A stretch of 13,887 nt of DNA from an uncultured Lachnospiraceae bacterium (GCA_934376945.1 CAKRPI010000058.1:1-13887), one strand, 5' to 3'; counted from the stretch's first letter, positions 1 through 7,721 are shown. Translations and numbers: made by a program. The notes: generated by a model not told the origin, from the letters alone.

Positions 1-60
1 CAAGCGGTAAGGCAAAGGTCTGCAACACCTCTATCACCGGTTCGATTCCGGTTGACGCCT
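1..60 (+). tRNA. tRNA-Cys (anticodon GCA), 5' end outside window
   Basis: The 3' three quarters of a tRNA. The 7-nt anticodon loop CTGCAAC (bases 21-27) carries GCA, so it reads cysteine codons. The T-arm is ACCGG / TTCGATT / CCGGT at 36-52, followed by the 7-nt acceptor strand TGACGCC and discriminator T at 60, as expected for tRNA-Cys. The CCA end is not encoded. The acceptor 5' strand and part of the D-arm lie before base 1. A terminator follows at once. Confidence 0.93.
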
Positions 61-63
61 CTG

Positions 64-94
64 AAACCTCTGAATTGATTTCAGAGGTTTTTTT
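64..94 (+). terminator. Intrinsic terminator of the tRNA unit
   Basis: A perfect 10-bp stem (AAACCTCTGA at 64-73 with TCAGAGGTTT at 81-90), a 7-nt loop, and a T-run to base 94. It starts 4 nt after the tRNA-Cys and should end its transcript. Confidence 0.93.
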
Positions 95-203
95 GTATTT
101 CAGGTGAAATCTGCAGCATGCTTTGCAATGGCATATCTGTAGTACATTTCCATGATGGCGTTTCAATCAAATATTATATTTTTCTGAAAGAATTGGAATA
201 AAG

Positions 204-232
204 TTGACAATTTCTGGCGATTCTTTTAAGAT
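204..232 (+). promoter_or_regulatory. Sigma-A type promoter for the cupin gene
   Basis: A consensus -35 TTGACA at 204-209, a 17-nt spacer, and a -10 of TAAGAT at 227-232 (4 of 6 consensus). It lies 35 bp before the cupin start. It is the only good promoter seen ahead of the cupin / zinc-ribbon / cysE group. Confidence 0.65.
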
Positions 233-267
233 AAAGAATAATAAAGTGGAAGGGTGGGATTTTATTT

Positions 268-609
268 ATGGTACGTAAGGCACAGATTGAGATTAAAAAA
301 GAATTGCGAGGGGGAAAAGGAGAAGTAGAGTTTCACCATATCCTGACGAAGGAAGAACTGAACGGACATGGCAGCATGTATGCAATGGTTCGCCTGAAGC
401 CAGGCTGCAGTATCGGATATCACCAGCACATCGGAAATACAGAACCATATTTTATTCTGGAAGGAAAAGGTACGTTTGTTGATAATGACGGATCGAGAAC
501 AGAGGTCGGACCGGGTGATGCCTGCCTGATCGAAGTGGGACAGAGCCATGCGCTTGAAAATAATTCCGATCAGGATCTGGTATTTATGGCACTGATTTAC
601 AATGAGTAA
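268..609 (+). CDS. Small single-domain cupin protein
   Basis: 113 aa, the usual size of a one-domain cupin. Cupin motif 1 is visible around residues 46-66 (G, H52-x-H54, E59, G66) and motif 2 around 81-105 (PGD, then H94 in GQSHALEN). H52, H54, E59 and H94 are the expected metal ligands, so this should be a metal-binding beta-barrel in the cytoplasm. Small stand-alone cupins are often isomerases, dioxygenases or sugar-binding proteins; the sequence does not tell which. ATG at 268 follows a purine-rich GGAAGGGTGGG at 247-257. The next gene starts 15 nt after the stop behind AAGGAGGAGG, so the two are probably co-transcribed. Confidence 0.88.
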   Translation: MVRKAQIEIKKELRGGKGEVEFHHILTKEELNGHGSMYAMVRLKPGCSIGYHQHIGNTEPYFILEGKGTFVDNDGSRTEVGPGDACLIEVGQSHALENNSDQDLVFMALIYNE

Positions 610-624
610 GGAGGAGGCACTAGG

Positions 625-1374
625 ATGAATTTTGAAGAGATCAGTAAAAAAGTCAGAAAGTTCAGTAAGGATACAATGACAGAAGTCCAGAAGATGAACG
701 AAGTGCGTCAGCTGAACAGCAAGGTAAATGAGGAAAAGAAATATTTGAATAAGCTTTATCTGGAAGCAGGAAAGAAGCTATATGATAAATATAAAGATTC
801 AGAGACGCCGCTTGAGGGCTTTGAGGCGGATTTTCGGAAGATTACAGAGCGTTACAGTGTGATGGATCTTCTGCAGGATGAGATCCGCAAGGTAAAGGGC
901 GTAGTACTCTGCCCATGCTGCAATATGGAAGTGGCAGCAACGGAGCGCTTTTGTTCCAACTGCGGAAACCGGATGCCGGAGTCGATAAAAATTGAAGGAA
1001 AAGAGAATGCGGAGGTCATTGATTCAGCGGATACAGACTCTGATACTGAAAAGGCAGAGGATACCGCAGGGGTAGTTGTAGACGTGGAAGCAGAAGATGT
1101 AACGGAGACTGTGGAAGAAGTAAAAGAGGCTGCAGAGGAAGTATCCGGTGAAGACGTAGGAGAAGCTGCAGAAGAAGTTCTCGAAGCTGCAGAAGAGACA
1201 TCGGAAGCAACATCGGAAGAAATTGCAGAAGAAGAACAGGAGAAAACGTCGGAAGAGAATCCGGCAGAGACAGCTCCTGCAGATAAAACCGATGAAGTAG
1301 CTGCGGAGGCAGATGAGGCAGCAGCTGCAAAAGCTGCTCAGTCGGATACGAAAGCGCCGGAAGAGAAAGAATAA
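625..1374 (+). CDS. Zinc-ribbon protein with coiled N-terminus and long acidic Glu/Ala tail
   Basis: 249 aa in three parts. Residues 1-90 are charged and helical, probably coiled-coil. Residues 96-113 form a zinc ribbon of two CxxC knuckles (C96/C99 and C110/C113). From about residue 120 to the end the protein is a low-complexity acidic stretch dominated by Glu, Ala, Asp and Thr, with repeated EEV/AAEE units. No signal peptide or membrane segment is seen. Similar small zinc-ribbon proteins are common in clostridia but have no assigned role. The tail is probably disordered. A strong AAGGAGGAGG at 608-617 fixes the ATG. The gene sits between the cupin and cysE on the same strand. Confidence 0.82.
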   Translation: MNFEEISKKVRKFSKDTMTEVQKMNEVRQLNSKVNEEKKYLNKLYLEAGKKLYDKYKDSETPLEGFEADFRKITERYSVMDLLQDEIRKVKGVVLCPCCNMEVAATERFCSNCGNRMPESIKIEGKENAEVIDSADTDSDTEKAEDTAGVVVDVEAEDVTETVEEVKEAAEEVSGEDVGEAAEEVLEAAEETSEATSEEIAEEEQEKTSEENPAETAPADKTDEVAAEADEAAAAKAAQSDTKAPEEKE

Positions 1375-1503
1375 AAGTGTTCCCATCCGCGTTGCTGGGG
1401 ACGCAGACGGTTCAGGGGTAAACGGGCGGTTTATGAAACAAATACGGAAGAATCCGAATAAAATAAAGCAGAAATAAAAAATTGCCGCGGAAGGATATGA
1501 AAA

Positions 1504-2457
1504 ATGGCATATAAAAAGGAAAACGATACGCTTGTCGAAGAAATTCTGGAAAGCTACGGAAAACATCCGGAAACATGCAGTATTAATATGAGAAACCGGG
1601 TAAATAAAGAAATCGTAATTGATATTCTGGAAGAAATCCGATGCATTGTATTCCCAGGATATTTTGAAGTAAAAAATTTGAATGAGGATTCAATTGAATA
1701 TCATGTGGGAGAACTTCTGGAGGATATCAGCTATCGGCTGCGTAAGCAGGTGGCAAAGGCTCTGTATCATACAAAAACGAAAAGAGTTGCGGACGGAGAG
1801 GCGCCACAGGAGGCAGAACGAATCGTAAAGGAATTCTTGAAACAGATTCCGGCGCTGCGGGAGATTCTTGCAACGGACGTACAGGCAGCATACGATGGAG
1901 ACCCGGCGGCATTTAATACGGATGAAGTTATTTTTTCTTATCCGGGCGTATTTGCAATTACTGTAAACCGTATTGCGCATGAACTGCATTTGCTGGGAGT
2001 ACCGCTGATTCCGCGAATGATGACAGAATATGCACACAGTCTGACCGGAATCGACATTCATCCGGGTGCGACAATTGGAAAATATTTCTTTATCGATCAT
2101 GGAACCGGAGTAGTAATAGGTGAGACAACGGAAATCGGAGAGGGTGCGAAAATTTACCAGGGAGTAACTCTGGGCGCTCTTTCAACAAGAGGAGGGCAGA
2201 CGTTGCGCAATACGAAACGTCACCCGACACTGGAAGACAATGTGACGGTTTATTCCGGAGCTTCTATTCTCGGTGGAGATACAGTAATCGGAGAAGGAGC
2301 TGTGATCGGATCGAATGCGTTTATTACTTCTTCAGTACCAGGCGGTACAAGGGTCAGTATCAAAAATCCGGAGCTGCAGTTTAAGGATCGGAAAGAACGA
2401 GGCGTACAGATGACGGAACTTGGACAGGAGGGTTTCTGGACGAAGGATAATGAGTAA
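1504..2457 (+). CDS. cysE: Serine O-acetyltransferase (CysE/SrpH type)
   Basis: 317 aa. Transfers acetyl from acetyl-CoA to L-serine, giving O-acetylserine, the first step of cysteine synthesis. The N-terminal ~170 residues are the helical SAT domain. From residue ~183 the left-handed beta-helix of hexapeptide repeats begins ([29 protein letters not shown]). D184 in DIHP and H199 in IDHGTG are spaced 15 apart, like the catalytic pair D143/H158 of E. coli CysE. It is longer than the ~270 aa enterobacterial enzyme, as in the extended SAT family of anaerobes. ATG at 1504 has AAGGA 8 nt upstream. The 129-nt gap before it shows no clear promoter, terminator or T-box, so it may read from the cupin promoter. 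Confidence 0.95.
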   Translation: MAYKKENDTLVEEILESYGKHPETCSINMRNRVNKEIVIDILEEIRCIVFPGYFEVKNLNEDSIEYHVGELLEDISYRLRKQVAKALYHTKTKRVADGEAPQEAERIVKEFLKQIPALREILATDVQAAYDGDPAAFNTDEVIFSYPGVFAITVNRIAHELHLLGVPLIPRMMTEYAHSLTGIDIHPGATIGKYFFIDHGTGVVIGETTEIGEGAKIYQGVTLGALSTRGGQTLRNTKRHPTLEDNVTVYSGASILGGDTVIGEGAVIGSNAFITSSVPGGTRVSIKNPELQFKDRKERGVQMTELGQEGFWTKDNE

Positions 2458-2493
2458 GAAAAGATTCAGGTCGAGAGAATAGATGGAGTATTT

Positions 2494-2530
2494 GTAAAAC
2501 AGACATTCGTAATCCACTTCGCTACTTGCT
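2494..2530 (-). repeat. Dispersed hairpin repeat, copy A
   Basis: Read on the minus strand, this segment aligns along its whole length with 13425-13461, differing mainly by transitions. The hairpin arms are 2497-2504 and 2512-2519 around the loop TACGAAT. All eight pairs can form, four of them as G-U, so the fold is kept although bases have changed. Confidence 0.65.
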
Positions 2531-2585
2531 TATGAACGCAGTTGCTTCGCGATCTGCCTTCAAACACGCGTTGGTCAGCATTTAG

Positions 2586-2613
2586 CTCAGTTGGAGAGTG
2601 GATTTCAACTGAG
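2586..2613. other. Perfect 8-bp inverted repeat with tRNA D-arm-like left part
   Basis: CTCAGTTG at 2586-2593 pairs with CAACTGAG at 2606-2613 around a 12-nt loop. No T-run follows, so it is not an intrinsic terminator. The stretch TTTAGCTCAGTTGGAGAG at 2581-2598 resembles the D-arm of many tRNAs, but no T-arm follows. The rest of the 2458-2703 spacer shows only the repeat at 2494-2530. Confidence 0.4.
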
Positions 2614-2703
2614 ACAGGCTTGTAAATAACTCATTACTTATAGAAAAGAAAGTCTTTTCGGCTGAAATAAAAGCAGCAAGACAGATGAAAGGGGCGTATC
2701 CGC

Positions 2704-2856
2704 ATGAAAGAATCGGATAAAGAGAAACAGGATCCGCGGTGCATGAAGGAACAGGAAAATAAAGAATCGACACCGATCAGTGAAACCTGGGCGCAGGATA
2801 CGATCGATGATCTGGATGATTTTATTGAATCACAGGGGATTTACATCCGGCAGTGA
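2704..2856 (+). CDS. Small acidic hypothetical protein, 50 aa
   Basis: A 51-codon frame starting MKESDKEKQD and ending GIYIRQ. ATG at 2704 has AAAGGGG at 2688-2694, 9 nt upstream. It is strongly charged, and its C-terminal half contains DTIDDLDDFIESQG, which may form an amphipathic acidic helix. It has no membrane segment and no family I recognise. It ends just ahead of a long hairpin terminator, consistent with a real transcription unit between cysE and maf. A chance ORF remains possible. Confidence 0.5.
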   Translation: MKESDKEKQDPRCMKEQENKESTPISETWAQDTIDDLDDFIESQGIYIRQ

Positions 2857-2880
2857 GGCAAAAATCAGAGAGCATAAAGA

Positions 2881-2943
2881 AAAAAGGCTGCCAGGAGCAG
2901 TCGGGCAAAGATAAATTTGTCTGATTGCGCGTGGCAGTTTTTA
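2881..2943 (+). terminator. Long bipartite hairpin with T-run, just before maf
   Basis: The outer stem CTGCCA at 2888-2893 pairs with TGGCAG at 2932-2937. A 13-bp inner stem is 2897-2909 with 2916-2928, including three G-U pairs, around the loop GATAAA. A run of five T follows at 2938-2942, and an A-tract leads in at the 5' side. It lies 25 nt after the 50-aa ORF and 17 nt before the maf start. It is either that ORF's terminator or an attenuator ahead of maf. Confidence 0.75.
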
Positions 2944-2959
2944 TAGAAGGAGGATTCTT

Positions 2960-3532
2960 ATGAGACAGATTATTCTTGCATCAGCTTCTCCGCGCAGACG
3001 GGAGCTGCTGACGCAAATCGGACTTGATTTTACGGTGATTCCGGCCGTCGGAGAGGAAAAGGCTGCAAAAAAGGTACCATCAGAAATGGTGGAGGAGTTA
3101 TCACTGGAAAAGGCAAAAGAGGTGGCAGCACAGGTCACGGACGGAATTATTATTGGGGCAGATACGGTTGTATGCCAAAACGGCGCAATCATGGGAAAAC
3201 CAAAAGATGAGGAAGACGCAAAACAGATGCTGAAGGCACTGCAGGGCGAAATGCATTCTGTTTTTACAGGTGTGACATTTCTTGTAATGGAGAACGGGAC
3301 AGAGGTGGCGCGGCATACTTTTTCTCAGGAGACAAGAGTATATTTGTATGAGATGACAGATGAGGAAATTCAGGCTTATATTGCAACCGGTGAGCCGATG
3401 GACAAGGCGGGAGCGTATGCAATCCAGGGGCGGTTTGCCGCGTATGTAGAGGGGATTGAAGGAGATTACAATAATGTAGTCGGACTACCGGTATCGGCAT
3501 TGTGGCAGGAACTGAAGGAGTACTGTGTATGA
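2960..3532 (+). CDS. maf: Maf-family nucleoside triphosphate pyrophosphatase
   Basis: 190 aa, the normal Maf length. Maf proteins hydrolyse non-canonical or modified nucleotides (dTTP/UTP or m7GTP classes) to monophosphate and pyrophosphate, keeping them out of DNA and RNA. The signature ASASPRRREL is at residues 7-16, the GADT motif with its catalytic Asp68 follows at 66-69, and GKPK, TGEPMDKAGAYAIQG and the late FVEGIEGDYNNVVGLP-like block are all present. ATG at 2960 follows AAGGAGG at 2947-2953. The stop overlaps the upstream GTG of the next frame, and the likely next start is 20 nt later, so maf and the membrane pair look co-transcribed. Confidence 0.95.
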   Translation: MRQIILASASPRRRELLTQIGLDFTVIPAVGEEKAAKKVPSEMVEELSLEKAKEVAAQVTDGIIIGADTVVCQNGAIMGKPKDEEDAKQMLKALQGEMHSVFTGVTFLVMENGTEVARHTFSQETRVYLYEMTDEEIQAYIATGEPMDKAGAYAIQGRFAAYVEGIEGDYNNVVGLPVSALWQELKEYCV

Positions 3533-3551
3533 GTCAGAACGGAGGGAACGT

Positions 3552-4586
3552 ATGAGCTTTGCAGGAAAGGCGGTTCTTGCGTTGTTCTGGCTGGTGCTGG
3601 TGCCCTGGGGAGTCGGAACACTGTTTTTCAGAAAAGAAAAAACGCTGTGTCACTCGCAGTGTTTTCTGATCGGTTATTTGTTTTTGTTTTTTATCACGGA
3701 GCTTCTGACGCTGCCGATGATCCGACTGAAGCTGCCGCTGCATATATTGTCGATTTTCTATGCAGTGATCGGAGTGGGCATGGCTGGGATCGGAATTTGG
3801 AAACGGAAAAAAGAGCGCCTGGAATGTTCCGGAGTGAGGACACGGTTGCAAGGTATTTCCGGATGGCTGTGGATTGCCGTTATTTTGATTGCAGCCCAAA
3901 TCTGTGTGGCATCTCTTTTGGCACATATGGATGCAGATGATGCGTTTTATGTCGGTACAGCGACAACAGCTGTTCATACGGACAGTATATTTTTTGTGAA
4001 CCCGTATACGGGCAATCCATACCGAAATCTTCCAAGCAGATATATTTTATCGCCGTTTCCGATTTTTCTGGCTGTTATAAGTCAGTTGTGCGGCGGGCTG
4101 CATCCGGCGATTCTGGCGCATGTGATTTTTCCGGCAGTCTTTCTGGTTATGGCGTATCTGGTATTGTATCAGTTTGCGGAACTTTTTTTTCCGAAAGATG
4201 CGGATGCAAGAGGAATTTTTATGATTCTGGGCTGTGTATTGACCTGGTTTTCCGGATTTTCGATATATACATCCGGAAATTTCCAGATGATTCGAATCTG
4301 GCAGGGAAAAGGTCTGCTCGCTGCGGCGCTGCTGCCGCTTACCATATGGCTGTGTGTAAAAATCACAATGCAAAAAAAGCCGGAGCTGCCGTGGGCATTT
4401 CTTTTGCTTTCGAATGGAGCCTGCTGCCTGGTATCATCAATGGGAATCATGCTTTCTCCGGTGACAGCAGGGATATTTGCGGTGATGGGTGCAGTCCGGT
4501 ATCATGATCCGAAACGGATCGTGCGGTGCGTTTTGTGCTGTATTCCGTCAATCGTACTTGGTGTAGCGTACGTGCTGATCAAATAA
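3552..4586 (+). CDS. Polytopic membrane protein, DUF6077/GT-C-like N-terminal part
   Basis: 344 aa with about eight hydrophobic segments (for example residues 7-25, 36-56, 63-82, 104-122 and 168-215). After the fourth helix comes HMDADDAFYVG at 125-135, an acidic loop motif in the place where GT-C glycosyltransferases carry their catalytic Asp residues, then NPYTGNPYRNLPSRY. The wording matches the N-terminal part of the DUF6077 membrane family as I remember it. That family is usually about 600 aa in one chain, so this looks like its first half. The frame is open from a GTG at 3525, but GGAGGG at 3541-3546 points to ATG 3552. The activity is inferred only; no substrate can be named. Confidence 0.75.
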   Translation: MSFAGKAVLALFWLVLVPWGVGTLFFRKEKTLCHSQCFLIGYLFLFFITELLTLPMIRLKLPLHILSIFYAVIGVGMAGIGIWKRKKERLECSGVRTRLQGISGWLWIAVILIAAQICVASLLAHMDADDAFYVGTATTAVHTDSIFFVNPYTGNPYRNLPSRYILSPFPIFLAVISQLCGGLHPAILAHVIFPAVFLVMAYLVLYQFAELFFPKDADARGIFMILGCVLTWFSGFSIYTSGNFQMIRIWQGKGLLAAALLPLTIWLCVKITMQKKPELPWAFLLLSNGACCLVSSMGIMLSPVTAGIFAVMGAVRYHDPKRIVRCVLCCIPSIVLGVAYVLIK

Positions 4587-4597
4587 AGGAGCGAGGC

Positions 4598-5389
4598 ATG
4601 AGAGAGGTAATCGATTTGATTTTTTCCACCTGGCAGTCGTACTGGAATAAAAGCTGGTATCCCTTGCTGTTGGTGGGCGCGGTGCTGTTTATTTTTGTCA
4701 GTCTGAAGCGGAGGCCTTTATACACAGAAAGAAAAGCCGCAGAGGTAGTTGTTTATACACTTCTTGTACTGGCAGTCTTTTTCTTTCCGCTAAGTGCCTG
4801 GATTCTTCAGAAATGTCTTGGTGCGGAGGTGTACTGGCGCGTGCTGTGGATGGTTCCGGTGGTGCCGCTTCTGGCCTATACCGGTACGAGACTGATACGG
4901 CTGCCGAAAAAAAGAACTGCCCAGGCTGCGGTACTGGTCGTACTGCTTGGAGTGGCGGCAGTTTCCGGAAAAAGTATTTATGAGGGAAATTATAGCAGAG
5001 TTCATAATTATCAACAGGTGCCCGATGAGGTGGCACACGTCTGTAATCTGATCAATGCGCATCGGGGAGACGGAGATGCGCTGCTTGCAACGGACAACAA
5101 TCTGTCTCCGTATATTCGTGTGTACGATGCGTCAATCCGGATGCCGTATGGCCGGCTTGGCCGTGGAGCAAAGGCCGAGATTGACCGTACGATTTATCAT
5201 GAAATTAATTTTGAGCAGGACCAATACTCTGAAATTGCAAAAAATGCGAAGCACAGGGGCTGTACTTATCTTGCAATCTGCATTTACGATGAGGAGCAGC
5301 AAAAAGAAATTGAAGCAGAGGGCTATGTGCTGCTTGATTTTGTAAATCAATATGGCGTGTTTGCTCTGGAAAAGACAGAAGAATCATGA
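4598..5389 (+). CDS. Membrane protein with extracytoplasmic C-terminal domain, partner of the preceding gene
   Basis: 264 aa. Four hydrophobic segments at about residues 21-36, 46-70, 80-100 and 109-124 are followed by a ~140-residue soluble domain (LLATDNNLSPYIRVYDASIRMPYGR near its middle). This arrangement is that of the C-terminal part of GT-C-like or DUF6077 proteins. Together with the gene before it the length is 608 aa, about one full family member. ATG 4598 has AGGAG 6 nt upstream and lies 11 nt after the preceding stop, in another frame. An in-frame ATG at 4526 would overlap the first gene and lacks such a site. Probably translated as a second subunit. Confidence 0.7.
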   Translation: MREVIDLIFSTWQSYWNKSWYPLLLVGAVLFIFVSLKRRPLYTERKAAEVVVYTLLVLAVFFFPLSAWILQKCLGAEVYWRVLWMVPVVPLLAYTGTRLIRLPKKRTAQAAVLVVLLGVAAVSGKSIYEGNYSRVHNYQQVPDEVAHVCNLINAHRGDGDALLATDNNLSPYIRVYDASIRMPYGRLGRGAKAEIDRTIYHEINFEQDQYSEIAKNAKHRGCTYLAICIYDEEQQKEIEAEGYVLLDFVNQYGVFALEKTEES

Positions 5390-5446
5390 CAAAAATGCTG
5401 TGAAGTGGTAACTGCGACTGCAGAAACATTTTGTTGTTACGATGAC

Positions 5447-5519
5447 AGATGATAAGAGAGGATGGAGTACAGGCTGATATGGAGAGAGATGATAAGAGAT
5501 GATGGAGTACAGGCTGATA
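5447..5519. repeat. Two 33-bp direct repeats at 40-bp offset
   Basis: Units 5447-5479 and 5487-5519 differ at one base (G5460 versus T5500). A shorter purine-rich echo (AGATGATGAGATAG) begins at 5527. They lie in the 387-bp spacer between the membrane-protein gene and trpS. No frame with a ribosome binding site runs through them. The rest of the spacer holds only the hairpins listed separately. Confidence 0.8.
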
Positions 5520-5548
5520 CAGCAGAAGATGATGAGATAGTATAAGAA

Positions 5549-5590
5549 AGGCGCAGAGAAATGAGCGGTCCGGCTCAAATCTCTGCGCCT
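5549..5590 (-). terminator. Strong hairpin between convergent genes, probably trpS terminator
   Basis: A perfect 11-bp stem (AGGCGCAGAGA at 5549-5559 with its complement at 5580-5590). Inside it is a second small stem (TGAGC/GGCTCA-like). On the minus strand the stem is followed by TTCTTA, a weak T-tail; on the plus strand by CTTGC. It may serve both converging units. Confidence 0.55.
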
Positions 5591-5636
5591 CTTGCAATTT
5601 ATGCCCGGCGGCAATTCCTTTTTGCGTTAACTGTCA

Positions 5637-5659
5637 AAGCGGATCGCGAATGTCCGCTT
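5637..5659. repeat. Dispersed hairpin repeat, copy B
   Basis: Arms AAGCGGAT at 5637-5644 and GTCCGCTT at 5652-5659 surround the loop CGCGAAT. On the minus strand the arm is followed by GACAGTTAA, close to the GACAGTTGA that follows copy D, so flanking bases are shared as well as the hairpin. Confidence 0.7.
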
Positions 5660-5776
5660 TACGCACGGGACTTGTTTGACTCAGCCCAATACAGAGCTGC
5701 CGAAATGACGATAGTACAAAATAATGTACTGGTTTGGCCATGGATACGTGTTAAGTAAATTTCAGTATCTTTGCGC

Positions 5777-6853
5777 TTATTCCTGAGAGGTCAGCTGTCT
5801 GAGATTTTCCTCGCTGAAGTAATCAATCTGCATTGCATGACGGACGTCTTCAAGCGTCCGGGCAGCTGTGGCACGTGCTTTTTCGCTTCCGGCTTTGAGA
5901 ATATCGAATACATCGGCAGGGCGGCTCTCCCACATCCTACGGCGTTCGCGGATCGGTCCGAGCTCGGACTGCATCACATTGTTGAGGAATTTCTTTACCT
6001 TAACGTCACCAAGACCGCCGCGCTGATAATGTGCTTTGAGCTCATCAAGATTTTGATATTCCGGAAGGAATTCAGCAAAATGCTCCGGACGGCAGAATGC
6101 ATCAAGATAAATGAAGACTGGATTGCCCTCTGTACGGCCGGGATCCTGAACACGCAGGTGGTTCGGATCAGTGAACATGGACATGATTTTTTTCCGGATG
6201 TCTTCTGATTCATCGGATAAATAAATGCAGTTGCCAAGGGATTTGCTCATTTTTGCCTTTCCATCGATGCCCGGCAGACGCAGGCATGCCTGATTGTCCG
6301 GCAGAAGGATCTTCGGATCCGTAAGCGTTTCTCCGTAAACGGAATTGAATTTGTGTACGATTTCCTTACACTGCTCAAGCATCGGGAGCTGATCTTCGCC
6401 GACCGGAACAGCAGTAGCGCGGAAAGCGGTGATATCTGCAGCCTGGCTGATCGGATAGCAGAAAAATCCGACCGGAATGCTTGTCTCAAAACCACGCATC
6501 TGAATTTCAGATTTTACAGTAGGGTTGCGCTGTACACGGGATACGGTAACGAGATTCATATAATAGAAGGTGAGCTCAGTGAGCTCCGGAATCATGGACT
6601 GGATAAAAATCGTGGACTTTTCCGGATCGATTCCGCATGCAAGATAATCAAGTGCTACCTGCAGAATATTCTGACGCACTTTTTCAGGATGCTCTGCATT
6701 GTCAGTCAGTGCCTGTGCATCGGCGATCATGATGTAAACTTCGTCATAATTTCCTGAATTCTGTAACTGGACACGTCTGGCAAGAGAACCTGCATAATGT
6801 CCGACATGAAGACGACCGGTTGGGCGGTCACCTGTTAAAATAACCTGTTTCAT
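5777..6853 (-). CDS. trpS: Tryptophanyl-tRNA synthetase
   Basis: 358 aa, class I aminoacyl-tRNA synthetase that charges tRNA-Trp. The HIGH-type motif is HVGH at residues 16-19, and KMSKS is at 201-205. PISQAADITAF and the VGEDQ block around 151-155 are typical of TrpRS. It is slightly longer than the ~330 aa standard form. The ATG is at 6853; the only Shine-Dalgarno, AAAGGAG (6867-6873), is 13 nt from it, which is long. The 100-nt gap to truA contains a GGCGC/GCGCC hairpin (6883-6896) and a GCAGC/GCTGC hairpin (6920-6932). No T-box or antiterminator is recognisable, so transcription from the truA promoter is the simplest view. Confidence 0.96.
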   Translation of the reverse strand: MKQVILTGDRPTGRLHVGHYAGSLARRVQLQNSGNYDEVYIMIADAQALTDNAEHPEKVRQNILQVALDYLACGIDPEKSTIFIQSMIPELTELTFYYMNLVTVSRVQRNPTVKSEIQMRGFETSIPVGFFCYPISQAADITAFRATAVPVGEDQLPMLEQCKEIVHKFNSVYGETLTDPKILLPDNQACLRLPGIDGKAKMSKSLGNCIYLSDESEDIRKKIMSMFTDPNHLRVQDPGRTEGNPVFIYLDAFCRPEHFAEFLPEYQNLDELKAHYQRGGLGDVKVKKFLNNVMQSELGPIRERRRMWESRPADVFDILKAGSEKARATAARTLEDVRHAMQIDYFSEENLRQLTSQE

Positions 6854-6953
6854 AATTTAAAGGTAACTCCTTTCTGTAACTGGGCGCAGATGCGCCGGGG
6901 AATTGCTGTTGCCTGCTTTGCAGCTTTGCTGCAGGGACAGAGCCTGATTATAA

Positions 6954-7721
6954 TCAGGATTCCGGAACAGCTTCCGGATAAAAAACATCTACAAGGAACA
7001 GTGCATTCGGAGGAGCCGTAAAACCGGCAAGAGAGCGGTCAAGTCCATCGAGAATAGCCGGAATCTGGAAAGGCGCCCGGTCTCCTGTGCCGACCTCGAT
7101 CAGTGTGCCGGTGAGAATACGCACCATATTGTAGAGAAAACCGTCACCGTGATATTGAATACGCAAAATACCTTCATTTTCTTCAATCGAGATATCGAAG
7201 ATGGTGCGCACCGTTGATTTTTTCATGTGGCGGTTGGCACAGAAGCTTTTAAAGTCATGTGTGCCAATGAGATAAGAGGCAGCTTCTTTCATTTTTTCAA
7301 TATTCAGCGGCTCTTCCATGCGAAGAAGATAGCGCCGGTCGAAAACATTTGCGACAGCTCCGCAGTCGATTCGATATTCATAAAGCTTGCTCATGGCAGA
7401 AAGTCTGGCATGGAAGCGTTCCGGTGCTTTTTCAACGGCAAGTACGCGGATATCCTGTGGAAGATACTGATTAAAATATTGTTGAATCTGCGGACAGGAA
7501 TAGCGGCTCAGCATTCGCGGAATACGGTAATTGGCGATCTGACGCAGGGCATGAACACCGGCATCGGTACGCCCGGAGCCGTTCAGGTCGACAGGTTCGC
7601 CGTAAAGCTGCAGCAGAATTGCTTCAAGCTTTCCCTGAATGGTGTCTGCTGTATTTCCCTGACGCTGCCAGCCATTGTAGCGGGTACCGTCATACTGTAT
7701 CATAAGACAAAAATTCGCCAT
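6954..7721 (-). CDS. truA: tRNA pseudouridine(38-40) synthase
   Basis: 255 aa, normal TruA length. It converts uridines 38-40 of the anticodon arm to pseudouridine. The catalytic-Asp motif GSGRTDAGVHA is at residues 48-58, with D53 as nucleophile (D60 in E. coli). MIQYDGTRYNGWQRQ at 7-21 is the usual start of the fold. The frame is open to an ATG at 7778, but GAGGAGG six nt before ATG 7721 and the family start both support 7721. trpS follows 100 nt downstream on the same strand. Confidence 0.95.
   Translation of the reverse strand: MANFCLMIQYDGTRYNGWQRQGNTADTIQGKLEAILLQLYGEPVDLNGSGRTDAGVHALRQIANYRIPRMLSRYSCPQIQQYFNQYLPQDIRVLAVEKAPERFHARLSAMSKLYEYRIDCGAVANVFDRRYLLRMEEPLNIEKMKEAASYLIGTHDFKSFCANRHMKKSTVRTIFDISIEENEGILRIQYHGDGFLYNMVRILTGTLIEVGTGDRAPFQIPAILDGLDRSLAGFTAPPNALFLVDVFYPEAVPES

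Noticed and set aside
1016..1566. Long minus-strand open frames opposite the zinc-ribbon gene (104 and 180 aa)
   Set aside because: They are leucine/phenylalanine-rich mirror images of the acidic Glu-rich tail, lack ribosome sites and match no family.
1..2457. A functional cysteine cluster made of tRNA-Cys and cysE
   Set aside because: The tRNA has its own terminator and two unrelated genes lie between; no T-box was seen before cysE, so the proximity is probably coincidence.
5400..5560. CRISPR array
   Set aside because: Only two full repeat units with a 7-bp gap and no cas genes; this is a tandem duplication.
5771..6757. Plus-strand frames inside trpS
   Set aside because: They lie fully opposite the clearly identified TrpRS and have no ribosome site or family resemblance.
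6854..6953. T-box riboswitch before trpS
   Set aside because: The 100-nt gap is too short, and no T-box consensus or antiterminator was found, only two small stems.
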